A DNA stretch of 64,000 bases from JALQUO01 sp964529685. Lineage in GTDB: Bacteria; Pseudomonadota; Alphaproteobacteria; Rickettsiales; Midichloriaceae. Both the position numbers and the translations under genes were made by a program. The stretch covers positions 124,001 to 188,000 of the forward strand of contig CAZGZC010000002.1 in NCBI GenBank assembly GCA_964529685.1, read 5' to 3'. This document shows positions 17,417 to 27,009 of the stretch, in pieces (position 1 is the stretch's first letter; each line of letters starts with the position of its first letter). The notes under the pieces are model-generated. The model made no database searches. It saw only the letters and a program-made list of their open reading frames with translations, and was not told the DNA's origin.

Positions 17417-17926
17417 ATGAATAGAAAACAGAAACAGGCAGTAATTGAGAACCTAAAAGAGGTTTTCTCTTCTGTAGAAATAGCTATAGTAGCTCAGAAT
17501 GCTGGTTTAAATGCTGGACAAGCTAGTAGCCTTAGAAAAAAAGTTAAAGGTGCGCAAGGTACGACTTTAGTTACAAAAAATACACTTGCTAAGTTAAGTG
17601 CTAAAGGATCTCACTATGAAAGTCTATCAGATCTACTAAATGGTCCTATAGTACTTCTTTACACAGACTCTGACCCAGTAGCATTGACTAAGACAGTTGT
17701 AGACTTTGCTAAAGAAAACCAAACTCTTAAGTTAAAAGGTGGTGCTATGGGATCAAAAATACTAGATCTTAAAACTCTCAATGCACTAGCTGCATTGCCA
17801 TCCCTTGATCAACTACGTGGAAAGCTCATTGGTGTTATACAGGCTCCAGCTACAAAGATTGCAGGTGTTGCAGCAGCTCCAGCTCGCAATGTTATTGGTG
17901 TTCTTAAAGCTTATTCTGAGAAATAA
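17417..17926 (+). CDS. rplJ: 50S ribosomal protein L10
   Basis: L10 anchors the L7/L12 dimers on the ribosome stalk. The 169-residue protein has MNRKQKQAVIENLKEVF, VTKNTLAKLSAKGS, LLNGPIVLLYTDSDPVA, LKLKGGAMGSKILD and LPSLDQLRGKLIGVIQAP. It ends with a short helix that should bind L7/L12. The next gene should be rplL, but no L7/L12 gene follows: the next gene runs on the opposite strand. The operon therefore ends here and rplL must be elsewhere. Confidence 0.96.
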   Translation: MNRKQKQAVIENLKEVFSSVEIAIVAQNAGLNAGQASSLRKKVKGAQGTTLVTKNTLAKLSAKGSHYESLSDLLNGPIVLLYTDSDPVALTKTVVDFAKENQTLKLKGGAMGSKILDLKTLNALAALPSLDQLRGKLIGVIQAPATKIAGVAAAPARNVIGVLKAYSEK

Positions 17927-18033
17927 GCTAACTCTTTCAAGCACATAAACAAACTCATTTCAAAAAAAACATCATTATGCAAAGCGCCATATACTGATCA
18001 ATGGTCTGCATTCATATCTAGAAAATACAAAAT

Positions 18034-18186
18034 CTATTTGTTATTCCTCTCCTCAATAAATAAGACACTATCTCCTTTCTGTTTAAGGTCATCACATTGG
18101 TTGTTTTTTATGCTCCAGATGAGAGCCCCTAGAGCAATAGAAGCTATGAAGATTGTTATTGGTATAAAATATAAAAATACATCCAT
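18034..18186 (-). CDS. ccoS: Cbb3-type cytochrome oxidase assembly protein CcoS
   Basis: CcoS helps mature the cbb3 high-affinity terminal oxidase, probably in cofactor insertion. This 50-residue protein begins MDVFLYFIPITIFIASIALG, a single membrane segment, followed by ALIWSIKNNQCDDLKQKGD and a short acidic end. That is the family pattern: a TM helix, then W and a charged stretch with QxDDL. The ATG shares one base with the M23 peptidase stop (TAATG), so the two genes are translationally coupled. No other cbb3 genes are in the window. The reading rests on a short motif pattern but fits length and layout well. Confidence 0.82.
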   Translation of the reverse strand: MDVFLYFIPITIFIASIALGALIWSIKNNQCDDLKQKGDSVLFIEERNNK

Positions 18187-19631
18187 TATAGAAGCTTTAA
18201 TTTTCTTTCTACATCTGCTTTATATAAATTGAAATGCAATATTTGCTTCTTACTTAATTGGTTGATATGATCTCTATCATTATGACTATTTAAAATTCCT
18301 ATCATTCTTAAAGGATTTACAGGTCTACTATTTTCATGAAGTTCAAAATGTAAATGATCACCAGTAGTTAATCCTGTCCTTCCTACATATCCTATAACTT
18401 CGCCTTTTTTAACTCTCATGCCAGCTTTTTTACCATAAGCGAAGTTATGCATATGGGCATAAAGAGTTGTGTATGTGCTATTGTGTCTCATTACAACATG
18501 CTTACCAAAACCACGGCCATTACTCATTCCAATTATTATACCATCAGCTGGTGCATATATTGGGGTACCTCTTGATGCTCTGAAATCAACTCCTTTATGC
18601 ATTTTAACCTTGCCTATAACTGGATGTTTCCTCATGCCAAAACCAGATTCTATTATTGGATTATGAATTGGATAAGCTAATGTAAAATTACTAACTTTTT
18701 GTTGTGATTTTTTATTTTGCCTTGTTAATAATAGGCCATTTGATTTAACATAATTTATTGTGCCAGTCTTATCTAAATATTTATAGACTCTGATTTTGGA
18801 GTTATATCCTAATGCATCAACAAAAATAAGCTTTTCATCTTTAGTAGATTTTTTTTCATATAAAATCTCCAGAGCTTTAGGGAAAAAGTTCTCCTGTTTC
18901 AATAGTCGAATTATATTCGATAAGTCCATCTTCATATCTTGTGTTACAGCTGATTTTCTTATCCCATCATTAGATATAGAAATAGTCTGTTTCTTCATCA
19001 ATAAAGTTGGTACTAGAGGCTTCTTTTTTGTTAAATCATTAACATTCATACTATACTTACCTAGTTTCTCCTTAACAAAAATCTCTGCTTTATTTACAAG
19101 TGTTATTTTAAAATTTACAGAATTGTTTTTTGATAGATCAACTATATGAATCACATCTCCATTCCTTATATGAGATAAGTCATACTTTTTATTAATTATT
19201 CTCTTTATCTCTTCAGACTTAGTATTGCTAAGATTTATACTTCTTAAAATATCAGTTAAAGTTGTAGCTTTAGTTGCTGCAATGACAGTCATATTACCAA
19301 TCCTTTTAATATTTTCCTGAGTTTGCCTTGTAACTAGCGTGCTATTCTGAGGAGATCTTTCAGATATATTTAATTTATTTTTAAACTGTTCTATATGGCT
19401 AAGAGATTCTTTTTTCGTCCCTAGATTGTATATTTGAGGTTCAATTATGTTGCTGATATCATTGATTGAATGTCTAGATCTATAATCATTTTCCCAACTA
19501 TTTTCTTTTGAAATGTTATAATTATGCAACATCAAATGTATAAAAAAAGACAAAATACCTACAAACAGAATGTGATGTGCAATCTTCTGAAGATCTAATT
19601 TGATTATAGTTTCATTTGATATGTAATGCAT
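18186..19631 (-). CDS. M23 family peptidoglycan endopeptidase with LysM-like region
   Basis: Predicted to cut peptide cross-links in peptidoglycan. The 481-residue protein has one N-terminal membrane segment (about 18-36), a long linker, a region around 120-160 with DILRSINLS and IRNGDVIHIVDLSKN resembling the LysM/OapA-like domain of MepM proteins, and a C-terminal M23 domain. Zinc ligands are visible in PVIGKVKMHKGVDFRA (HxxxD) and GDHLHFELHE (HxH). It is anchored in the inner membrane facing the periplasm. ccoS overlaps its stop codon. Confidence 0.92.
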   Translation of the reverse strand: MHYISNETIIKLDLQKIAHHILFVGILSFFIHLMLHNYNISKENSWENDYRSRHSINDISNIIEPQIYNLGTKKESLSHIEQFKNKLNISERSPQNSTLVTRQTQENIKRIGNMTVIAATKATTLTDILRSINLSNTKSEEIKRIINKKYDLSHIRNGDVIHIVDLSKNNSVNFKITLVNKAEIFVKEKLGKYSMNVNDLTKKKPLVPTLLMKKQTISISNDGIRKSAVTQDMKMDLSNIIRLLKQENFFPKALEILYEKKSTKDEKLIFVDALGYNSKIRVYKYLDKTGTINYVKSNGLLLTRQNKKSQQKVSNFTLAYPIHNPIIESGFGMRKHPVIGKVKMHKGVDFRASRGTPIYAPADGIIIGMSNGRGFGKHVVMRHNSTYTTLYAHMHNFAYGKKAGMRVKKGEVIGYVGRTGLTTGDHLHFELHENSRPVNPLRMIGILNSHNDRDHINQLSKKQILHFNLYKADVERKLKLL

Positions 19632-19655
19632 CTACTTCGCCTTATAATACTGTTA

Positions 19656-19731
<76 letters not shown>

Positions 19732-19739
19732 AAAAGGAT

Positions 19740-19930
19740 TGATTTAATTTATAACATATTAGCAAGTACATTGCCACTCCCTAGATAAATTTTTTTAATA
19801 AATTTCAATTTCTCAAATGTAGAAAAATTACAATGCTCTAAAATCTTATTTAAATCACTTTCTATCAATATTTCTTGTTTTCTTTTCTTAAAGCTGTCAT
19901 CCTTTTTTATATGAAAACAAAAAACAGAAT
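19740..19930. other. Unassigned region between tRNA-Trp and phaB
   Basis: About 190 bases without a clear gene. The minus strand holds an open frame of about 60 codons (DDSFKKRKQEILIESDLNK, ILEHCNFSTFEKLKF), but no start before the phaB gene on the opposite strand. It could be the tail of a lost gene. Confidence 0.35.
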
Positions 19931-19935
19931 TAATA

Positions 19936-20661
19936 ATGAAAGAGATAAGACGTGTATTAGTGACCGGTGCTACTAAAGGAATAGGAAGACAAATAGCAAT
20001 TGCTTTTAAAGAACAAGGACATAAAGTTATCATTGGTTATATAAATGATGAACAACTAGCTATAGAGCTTGAAAAAAAACATGGCATCAAAGGTTTTAAA
20101 TGGGATGTAAGTGATTTTGTAGAATGTCAAAAAATTCTACCAGAAATAGAAAAAGCACTTGATGGTAATGTAGAAATTCTTGTTAATAATGCTGGAATAA
20201 CCATGGATAAAATGCTTCATAAACAAGATCCAGAAGGATGGAATAAAGTAATTACAAATAATCTTACATCAGTTTTCAATATGTCTCGCATAGTTATTGA
20301 AGGAATGAGAGCTCATGAGTATGGAAGGATTATTAGTATAAGTTCGGTTAATGCTCATGGAGCTGCGGGGCAAACAAATTATGCATCATCAAAAGCAGGG
20401 ATAGAAGGTTTCACAAAAAGCTTAGCTTTGGAAGGAGCTAAGCTGGGTATTACAGTTAATGCAATTGCTCCCGGATATATTGATACTGAAATGGTTAGAG
20501 CAATACCTTCTGAAATTCTTGAAACAATAGTATCAAAAGTACCTATGAAAAGATTAGGTAGAGTAGAAGAGATAGCAGAGACAGCTTTATTCTTAGCTAG
20601 CCCTGGTGCATCATTTATTACTGGAGCAGTTATTCCAGTTAATGGTGGTTTACATATGTAG
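19936..20661 (+). CDS. phaB: Acetoacetyl-CoA reductase-like short-chain dehydrogenase (PhaB/FabG family)
   Basis: An NADPH-dependent SDR enzyme of 241 residues. Motifs are the cofactor loop VTGATKGIGRQ, NNAGIT, catalytic Ser in ISISSVNAHG, YASSK of the YxxxK pair, and VNAIAPGYIDTEM. The SSVNAHGAAGQTNYASSKAG segment and NLTSVFNMSR match PhaB, which makes 3-hydroxybutyryl-CoA, better than FabG. A fatty-acid FabG role cannot be excluded. No phaA or phaC is in the window. Confidence 0.88.
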   Translation: MKEIRRVLVTGATKGIGRQIAIAFKEQGHKVIIGYINDEQLAIELEKKHGIKGFKWDVSDFVECQKILPEIEKALDGNVEILVNNAGITMDKMLHKQDPEGWNKVITNNLTSVFNMSRIVIEGMRAHEYGRIISISSVNAHGAAGQTNYASSKAGIEGFTKSLALEGAKLGITVNAIAPGYIDTEMVRAIPSEILETIVSKVPMKRLGRVEEIAETALFLASPGASFITGAVIPVNGGLHM

Positions 20662-20783
20662 GCTATGTTTAAAGGACCTACTATGCAAGATATAATTGTT
20701 AAAACATCAGAATAAATTATGTCTGATACACAAGGAGAATTATTTCTTAACATACATGAGGACTTTGTTCCTATTCCTTTTCA

Positions 20784-21947
20784 TTATTCAATATCATTCT
20801 TAGTGAACTTATATATGAAAAATATACAGAGTAATGAACAACAAGAAATACATAACCCTATAGCTAAAAGCGATTGTGTAAAGTTATAAATAGCCATGCA
20901 AATTGCAGGCATAGCTTTACCTAAAAGTGCATCACTAATTGCAATTGTATTACCTATAACTGCATAGTTATTTGAAATAGATTTGAATAAAATATTTTGT
21001 GCAACACAAGCTATCATGCCAAGTGCAATTATCAATATTCTTATAGCTGTAATTGTAATGAAATTTGCTTTTGATAAGATAGGTAATAGAAATGGTAATA
21101 AGAAACTAAGAATTAAATAACAAAAAATTATTACTTTTATATGTCCAGCTTTATACTGCAATTTAGAGAAAATAACTCCAACAAATAAGTCAAATACTAG
21201 AAGATAGGTATTAAACTCCATCATCTTATCGAGCGAAATACTAGGATTAACTATAGGTATAAGTGTGTTGAAAAGAATAAATGGTATAGTATAAGTTATA
21301 TTACTCATCAAACAATTAAAAAAAATAACTAGTAACTGTGAGAGTTGAACTCTTTCATATTGAGTCTCTTGTTTTTTGAGTGATGATTCAGAAAATTTTG
21401 ATCTCAAGATGTACAAGTAAAAACCTAATATACCTGCAACTATAAATGGTATTCTCCAACTAATTATATCTAGTATAACCACCCAGCTTATAAAAGATGC
21501 TACAACTATTCCTAAAAGGCTTGATGATTCATATAGAGCTGCAGTCTCATGAGATCCATATTGCTCCATTATGAGGGTTCTTGATACAGCTATTTCACCA
21601 CCAGAAAAGAAACCTATGATAAACCTCCATGCAACTAATAATAGAGTTGCTACAAATCCTATTGAATTAAATGTTGGCATTACAGCAGTGCTTAAAGTTG
21701 TAATTGATATGCCATAAATTGAAATCTTTAGAGCTTTAATTGGTGATTTACCAGCAATTTTTGTAAAAAAAAGCGCACCAAAAGGTTTAGCTGATCCTGA
21801 AACAACTAGCATACTGTATGAGTAGATTAATTGTGAAATATAATCTTCACTCGAAAAGAAAAGTTTAGCAAAGATTGGCACTAAAAAGCTATATAATGCT
21901 GAATCAAAGTGATCCAAAGTATTGCAAATTAATATTGTTTTTCTCAT
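20784..21947 (-). CDS. MFS transporter, metabolite:H+ symporter type
   Basis: The 387-residue protein has 11-12 hydrophobic segments and the MFS loop signatures: GALFFTKIAGKSPIKAL between helices 2 and 3 (a G-x-x-x-D/G-R/K-x-G-R-like motif) and RFIIGFFSGGEIAVSRTLIMEQYG, resembling the ProP/MHS group common in Rickettsiales. The substrate is unknown. It is slightly shorter than the usual 400-430. It is convergent with the phaB-like gene, about 120 bases away. Confidence 0.86.
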   Translation of the reverse strand: MRKTILICNTLDHFDSALYSFLVPIFAKLFFSSEDYISQLIYSYSMLVVSGSAKPFGALFFTKIAGKSPIKALKISIYGISITTLSTAVMPTFNSIGFVATLLLVAWRFIIGFFSGGEIAVSRTLIMEQYGSHETAALYESSSLLGIVVASFISWVVILDIISWRIPFIVAGILGFYLYILRSKFSESSLKKQETQYERVQLSQLLVIFFNCLMSNITYTIPFILFNTLIPIVNPSISLDKMMEFNTYLLVFDLFVGVIFSKLQYKAGHIKVIIFCYLILSFLLPFLLPILSKANFITITAIRILIIALGMIACVAQNILFKSISNNYAVIGNTIAISDALLGKAMPAICMAIYNFTQSLLAIGLCISCCSLLCIFFIYKFTKNDIE

Positions 21948-22182
21948 ATTGACTTCCTATCGCCATGCATTATCCTAATCAGATTTAAGGATATAATCTC
22001 AGCTTCATTTTCATATTGCACTCCTGTACATGAGTAAACGTATCATTTAACATTTTAACGTGCAAATCTTGATAAAATTTACAGACTTATAAATCTGATT
22101 TATCAATATGAATTAATTCTTTAATTCAATGCCTTTCAAGCACTTTCAAAATTATTTTTTTTCAATATGATTTTGTTAAAAA

Positions 22183-22890
22183 ATGACTGAATCAATAAAA
22201 GGCAATCTTGCCTATGCATATAGGATTTTTGCATATTTAGGTATGGATGATCACACATATACACACTTATCAGCTCGTTCAGAAGATAGGAATCATTTCT
22301 ACATATATCCCTTTGGATTGCGGTTTGAAGAAGTAACAAAAGATAACCTCCTAAAAGTTACAATGGATGGTAAAATTATAGAAGGTGAGGAGTATCAATA
22401 TAATCGCACAGGCTATGTAATGCATTCAGCAATATACAAGGCTAGGCCTGATATAAACTCAATTTTTCATCTCCATACACCTCATATTACAGCTATTTCA
22501 GCACTTGAATGTGGGCTTTTACCAATAAGTCAGTGGGCTCTACATTTTTATGGAAAAATTTCCTATCATGACTATAATTCATTACTTCTTGATTTTGATA
22601 GAATTGAACAACTTACAGATAATTTAGGAGATAATTATGTTATGCTTTTGAGAAATCATGGAGCTGTCATCTGTGGAAAAACTACACATGAAACATTTTT
22701 TTATTCATATCATCTTGAAATGGCTTGTAAAACACAATACATTGCTGTAAACAGCAGTTGCAAATTAATCATACCAAGTGATAAAGTATGTCAAAAAGCA
22801 GTTCACGAGCTCCTGACTTTCGAAAGCGATCTTGGAGCTAGAGATTGGGAGGCTTGGAAGCGACTTGTAACCAGAACAAATGATAAATAA
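22183..22890 (+). CDS. Class II aldolase/adducin domain protein
   Basis: A zinc-dependent aldolase-fold protein of 235 residues. Zinc ligands are visible in IFHLHTPH (near residue 97) and in RNHGAVICG (about 165). Other family blocks are LAYAYRIFAYLGMDDHTYTHLSAR and FYIYPFGLRFEEVT. The natural substrate is unclear: this group includes fuculose aldolases and proteins of unknown activity. Similar genes are common in Rickettsiales. It is preceded by about 235 bases without a visible gene. Confidence 0.88.
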   Translation: MTESIKGNLAYAYRIFAYLGMDDHTYTHLSARSEDRNHFYIYPFGLRFEEVTKDNLLKVTMDGKIIEGEEYQYNRTGYVMHSAIYKARPDINSIFHLHTPHITAISALECGLLPISQWALHFYGKISYHDYNSLLLDFDRIEQLTDNLGDNYVMLLRNHGAVICGKTTHETFFYSYHLEMACKTQYIAVNSSCKLIIPSDKVCQKAVHELLTFESDLGARDWEAWKRLVTRTNDK

Positions 22891-23138
22891 ATCACAGTGA
22901 TTATTGATCGACAAAATATAAAAATTTTTCATTGCCTTATCATGTCAAATCTTGTTTTAGAAAATTCTCTAATTATCTCTAAAAAACAAAACAATAATGT
23001 AGACAAAAAACAACTATATAAAATAAAAGTTATAAAATCATAAATGTTTTATTGTCAAAATTTGGTATAGATGTAAAGTGTCCTGTCAAACAAGCAAAGT
23101 AACTAAACAAAAAAGTTACCCCCTGCATTGTAAATAAC

Positions 23139-24647
23139 TTGAATAAAAGTGTTTTAAAAATGTTAGTTAGAAATTTATTATTATCTACCGTCTTAACAAC
23201 TGCTGTTGCTTTAAATGCTTCAGCTGCCGATGCTACACATAGCTTAGCTCAAAAGACGGTTAAAACTAAGAAAGTTGCTCAAAAAGATGATGCTTATAGT
23301 CTAGAAGTTCATGGTAATCATTATGTTCCAGCTCCAGTTCAAACAAAAACTGAAGAACTAGTTGTGTTTGCAGATATCAAGAGAAATGAGAAGGAGAAAC
23401 AGGATGCTCCTCTTGTAGATAACGATGGTCTATCTGTAAAAGTTGGTGGTAAAGTTGACATACAGTATGGATTTATCAATCAGAAAGAATATTTCAAAAA
23501 CCCTGCAAATAATGCAAATCTTCCACAGTACGATGGCAAGAAAGCTGGGCAAATGAATACAGAAGGATCAGCTTTTGCAAACCAACAAGCCATAGTTTCT
23601 AATGGCGAGTTGAGTTTTGAAGTAGAAAAAACTGTTGATAGTTGTGAAAAATATGGTTTAAACATAACAGCTGATGCAAATACATCACCAGCTCTTTCTG
23701 GTAATCCTAATTTCGCAAGTAAGGTTTTCATTTACATGGAAAATGGTGCAGGGCGTTTTGAAGTTGGCGCTAATGATGGTGCAAGTTCAGAAATGACTTT
23801 CTCTGCTGAGAAGCTTGCTAAAGCTACAGGTGGTATAGATGGAGACTACACAACATGGATTCCTTATGGTGCAGTTGGTGGTACAAACAACGATATGTTA
23901 GAAGATACCTTCTTAGTATCTCCAGCTCTGCCTTATTCTGCACAGCACCAGAAGAAAGCTAATAAGATTACCTATTACACACCTACATTCAATGGATTTA
24001 AGGCTGGATTCAGCTATGTGCCAGATGTAACTGTGCAAGGCACAACATATGAAGCTCTATCATTTAAAGGAAGTGGCTATAAAAATGTTGTTGAAGGTGG
24101 TTTATCTTATGAACACAAAAATGATCAAATATTATTTAACGTATCACTTACAGGACAAATTGGAGAAGCTCGTGATGCATATATAGACTCTACAACTTCA
24201 CAGTCTTTAAAGAAACTTGGTGCATGGCAAGTTGGTGGTCAGGTTGCTTATGACTCATTTAAAGTTGCTGGTTCATATGGTGATTGGAACGCTTCTGGTA
24301 CAGTTAAAAACCCTGCTTCAGGCACACCTTCTAAGAAGGCTAATTTCTGGACAGCTGGTTTAGCTTATGATTATCAAGATAAAGGTGGAGCAAGCTTGAC
24401 ATACTTAAGCAGCCAAAGAAGAGGTGCTTACTCAATGAGTGCATTAGACTACATAACAGCAAATCAAGCTACTTTTGATGCTGCAACACAAAAGTATGAA
24501 GCTTTATCTCTTGGTCTTGAGTATAAAGTTATGCCAGGTTTGATGCCTTATACCGAGTTCACATCTTTCAACTATAAAAGCGATTTAGCTAATGTTAAGA
24601 CAAACAAAGGCTCGGTTGTTCTTGCTGGTATTAAGTTGAACTTCTAA
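23139..24647 (+). CDS. Outer-membrane porin
   Basis: A 502-residue secreted beta-barrel protein. A signal peptide with core LLLSTVLTTAVALNASA ends near residue 29 before ADATHS. The middle is rich in Gly, Tyr and aromatic alternation typical of strands, and the last residue is Phe (AGIKLNF), the outer-membrane assembly signal. A segment around SLEVHGNHYVP and GGKVDIQYGF suggests the trimeric porin family of alphaproteobacteria. The start could be TTG at 23139 or ATG at 23160, eight residues apart; both leave a signal peptide. A surface-exposed role towards the host is likely. Confidence 0.9.
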   Translation: MNKSVLKMLVRNLLLSTVLTTAVALNASAADATHSLAQKTVKTKKVAQKDDAYSLEVHGNHYVPAPVQTKTEELVVFADIKRNEKEKQDAPLVDNDGLSVKVGGKVDIQYGFINQKEYFKNPANNANLPQYDGKKAGQMNTEGSAFANQQAIVSNGELSFEVEKTVDSCEKYGLNITADANTSPALSGNPNFASKVFIYMENGAGRFEVGANDGASSEMTFSAEKLAKATGGIDGDYTTWIPYGAVGGTNNDMLEDTFLVSPALPYSAQHQKKANKITYYTPTFNGFKAGFSYVPDVTVQGTTYEALSFKGSGYKNVVEGGLSYEHKNDQILFNVSLTGQIGEARDAYIDSTTSQSLKKLGAWQVGGQVAYDSFKVAGSYGDWNASGTVKNPASGTPSKKANFWTAGLAYDYQDKGGASLTYLSSQRRGAYSMSALDYITANQATFDAATQKYEALSLGLEYKVMPGLMPYTEFTSFNYKSDLANVKTNKGSVVLAGIKLNF

Positions 24648-24654
24648 AATCTTC

Positions 24655-24670
24655 CCTCTTGAAAAAGAGG
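24655..24670 (+). terminator. Hairpin after the porin gene
   Basis: A six-base-pair stem CCTCTT/AAGAGG with loop GAAA lies eight bases after the porin stop. There is no strong T-run right behind it, so it is a stabilising hairpin or weak terminator rather than a classic one. Confidence 0.45.
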
Positions 24671-24735
24671 ATCAAGATTATCATAACAATTACTTCCCTC
24701 GTTTTAAAAAAGATTATGATTTTTTTGAGATATCA

Positions 24736-26118
24736 TTACTTTTTTATAAGCTTGTAACCCCCCTCCTGTAGATCCATGATATTGTAACCTGCTTCTGAAA
24801 TTTCTAATCTCAGCGAATCAGATATTAACCAGTCCTTTTCAATTTTATATTTTTCACGCTCGTTAGCTAATCCAATCACATATGGATCTATATGTTTTGT
24901 TATAAATTCATATAGATCACTAGGTCTAAATCCAAGTATATTACAAGTTATTGCTAGCTGATATAGTGGCTGTACAATAAATAATTTAGCGATTATCCCT
25001 GGAGCGTTTAGATCATTACAGAGAACATTAATTGAGTCGAATACTAACTTTTTATTCTCCAAAGTCATCTGATCAACTGCAGCATTACAAGCCATCATAT
25101 CATAATCAAACTCTTTAAATAATGGTTCAAGTAATCTTGCAATCCTTGAAAGAGATTTACTAGCAGTTAGTAACATCTGTTCATTAAAATCCATAGGTTT
25201 TCTATAATGAGTCATAAAATAGAAATATCTCATAACAAGACCTGGAGTATCATTCGAGAGCAAATTTTTCAATAGAACAAAGTTATTGAGGCTCTTGCTC
25301 ATCTTCTCTCCCTTAACTGTCATAAGACCATTATGAACCCATACCTTAGCAAAGGTACTTCCCTTATTTGCACAAACAGCCTGAGCTATCTCATTTTCAT
25401 GATGAGGGAACATAATATCAATTCCGCCACAATGTATATCAAAATTCTCTCCTAAAAACCTTGTGCTCATAGCAGAGCACTCTATATGCCAACCAGGCCT
25501 ACCTCTACCCCAAGGACTATCAAAACTAAAATCTTCTTCACCTGCTGACGATGGCTTCCATAGCACAAAATCAGCTGGATGTTTTTTAAAACTTGCAACT
25601 TCAATTCTAGCTCCTGCAATCATTTCATCCATTGTTCTTCTAGACAAGAATCCATACTTTTGATAACTCTCAACGCTAAATAAAACATGTCCATTAGTTA
25701 CATATGCATGTCTATTATTAATTAGATCATGAATCATTTTAAAGATATCTCCTAAGTGATGTGTCGCTCTAGGTGAATAATCTGGCTGTAAACACAATAC
25801 TGCAGCAGTGTCTTCCTCATAATATTTTGCCATAGAGTTTGTAAGATCATTAATTGACATACCAGAAGCCTTGCAGGCAATTATTATCTTATCATCTATG
25901 TCAGTAATATTTCTAATATAAGTGACTTTCGGGAAAATATATCTTAAGAGCCTATATAAGAGATCATAAGTTACTGCAGATCTTATATTACCTATATGAG
26001 CTCTATCATAAACTGTTGGACCGCATACATACATCCTAACGTTATTAGGATCAGAAGGTACAAATTTATCTTTTCTTTTTGTAATTGTATTATACAAGTA
26101 TAAATCAAGTGGTTCCAT
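24736..26118 (-). CDS. cysS: Cysteinyl-tRNA synthetase
   Basis: Charges tRNA-Cys. The 460-residue protein has MYVCGPTVYDRAHIGNIRSA with the HIGH-type motif at 41-44, zinc ligands in CGPTVYD, GWHIECSAMS and HCGGIDIMFPHHENE, and the KMSKS motif in KGEKMSKSLNNF. Length is typical. The C-terminal anticodon-binding part is divergent. The gene is convergent with the porin and begins 124 bases before the spermidine-synthase-like gene stop on the same strand. Confidence 0.96.
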   Translation of the reverse strand: MEPLDLYLYNTITKRKDKFVPSDPNNVRMYVCGPTVYDRAHIGNIRSAVTYDLLYRLLRYIFPKVTYIRNITDIDDKIIIACKASGMSINDLTNSMAKYYEEDTAAVLCLQPDYSPRATHHLGDIFKMIHDLINNRHAYVTNGHVLFSVESYQKYGFLSRRTMDEMIAGARIEVASFKKHPADFVLWKPSSAGEEDFSFDSPWGRGRPGWHIECSAMSTRFLGENFDIHCGGIDIMFPHHENEIAQAVCANKGSTFAKVWVHNGLMTVKGEKMSKSLNNFVLLKNLLSNDTPGLVMRYFYFMTHYRKPMDFNEQMLLTASKSLSRIARLLEPLFKEFDYDMMACNAAVDQMTLENKKLVFDSINVLCNDLNAPGIIAKLFIVQPLYQLAITCNILGFRPSDLYEFITKHIDPYVIGLANEREKYKIEKDWLISDSLRLEISEAGYNIMDLQEGGYKLIKK

Positions 26119-26165
26119 ACAATTTTTTCACATTATTTCTGTTACTGATAGTAAATCATGACTGT

Positions 26166-26993
26166 CTAGTTCTTAGTTATTATAGCAAATTTATTTAAAA
26201 TAAGTGATTTTTTTATTCCAATTTTTTCAAAGCTATCTTTTAGAGCTTGAGCATTCTTATTAATTACATCTAAATTAGGCAGATTCTTGCCGCCAATCAT
26301 AATTCTGTTAGTCATTTCTAAAATGTAGAATACACCAAAGACATTGCAAAATATCTTTTTTTCTACCTCAGAATATTTTGTTGAAATGAAGGTATTAATG
26401 GCTACAACACCGCTATTTGACATGATTTTCTTGAGTGATTCCATGAAATCTTCAGTCAGAAATTTTTCTGGTATATAATTTTCATCAAAAATATCAAATA
26501 AAATTAAATCATATTTTTTTTTATTAAAATTTTTTATAAAATCATACCCATCTTGGACAAATACTTCAGTATTTTCTGTTAGACTAAAATTGAAGTACGC
26601 TTTTGCAATATCTAACATCTTAGGATTAATCTCAACTACATCTATCTTTGAATCTGGTAAAAGATTCTGTATTGCTGTAACTATTGTCCCTCCACCAAGT
26701 CCCATTACAAGAATTCTCTTTGGATTGGGATTTAAGTATAAACTAGCAAGCATTAGCTTCTGGTAATTAAAAGCTAAAACTCCAGGATTATGTATATATA
26801 TACAAGTTTGTTTAGAGTCTGATGGAGGAGGAGAAAAAGTTATACATCTTTTGTTATCTTTTTCATAGATCCAAATACCATTATCTCTTCCAACGATGTT
26901 ATAACTATCTTTCATCAAAATGACAGCGGTGATACCTAAAATGATAAATGTTCCGATTATTTTAATCTGTCTCATAGATGATAAAAGGATCAA
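26166..26993 (-). CDS. Spermidine synthase-like methyltransferase-fold protein
   Basis: The 275-residue protein has an N-terminal membrane-like segment (about 9-24) and a Rossmann domain with the SpeE-like motifs RILVMGLGGGTIVTAI (glycine-rich loop), IDVVEINPKMLDIAK and YDLILFDIFDEN. It may be a membrane-anchored aminopropyltransferase-like protein. The polyamine-binding residues were not verified, and Rickettsiales generally have reduced polyamine synthesis, so the substrate is uncertain. The true start may be the Met at residue 7 (about 26975). Confidence 0.82.
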   Translation of the reverse strand: MILLSSMRQIKIIGTFIILGITAVILMKDSYNIVGRDNGIWIYEKDNKRCITFSPPPSDSKQTCIYIHNPGVLAFNYQKLMLASLYLNPNPKRILVMGLGGGTIVTAIQNLLPDSKIDVVEINPKMLDIAKAYFNFSLTENTEVFVQDGYDFIKNFNKKKYDLILFDIFDENYIPEKFLTEDFMESLKKIMSNSGVVAINTFISTKYSEVEKKIFCNVFGVFYILEMTNRIMIGGKNLPNLDVINKNAQALKDSFEKIGIKKSLILNKFAIITKN

Positions 26994-27009
26994 TCATCCT
27001 GAGAAAGTA

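Noticed and set aside
20662..20783. Small frames after phaB (16 and about 55 codons)
   Set aside because: They overlap the MFS transporter end or are too short, and have no recognisable protein pattern.
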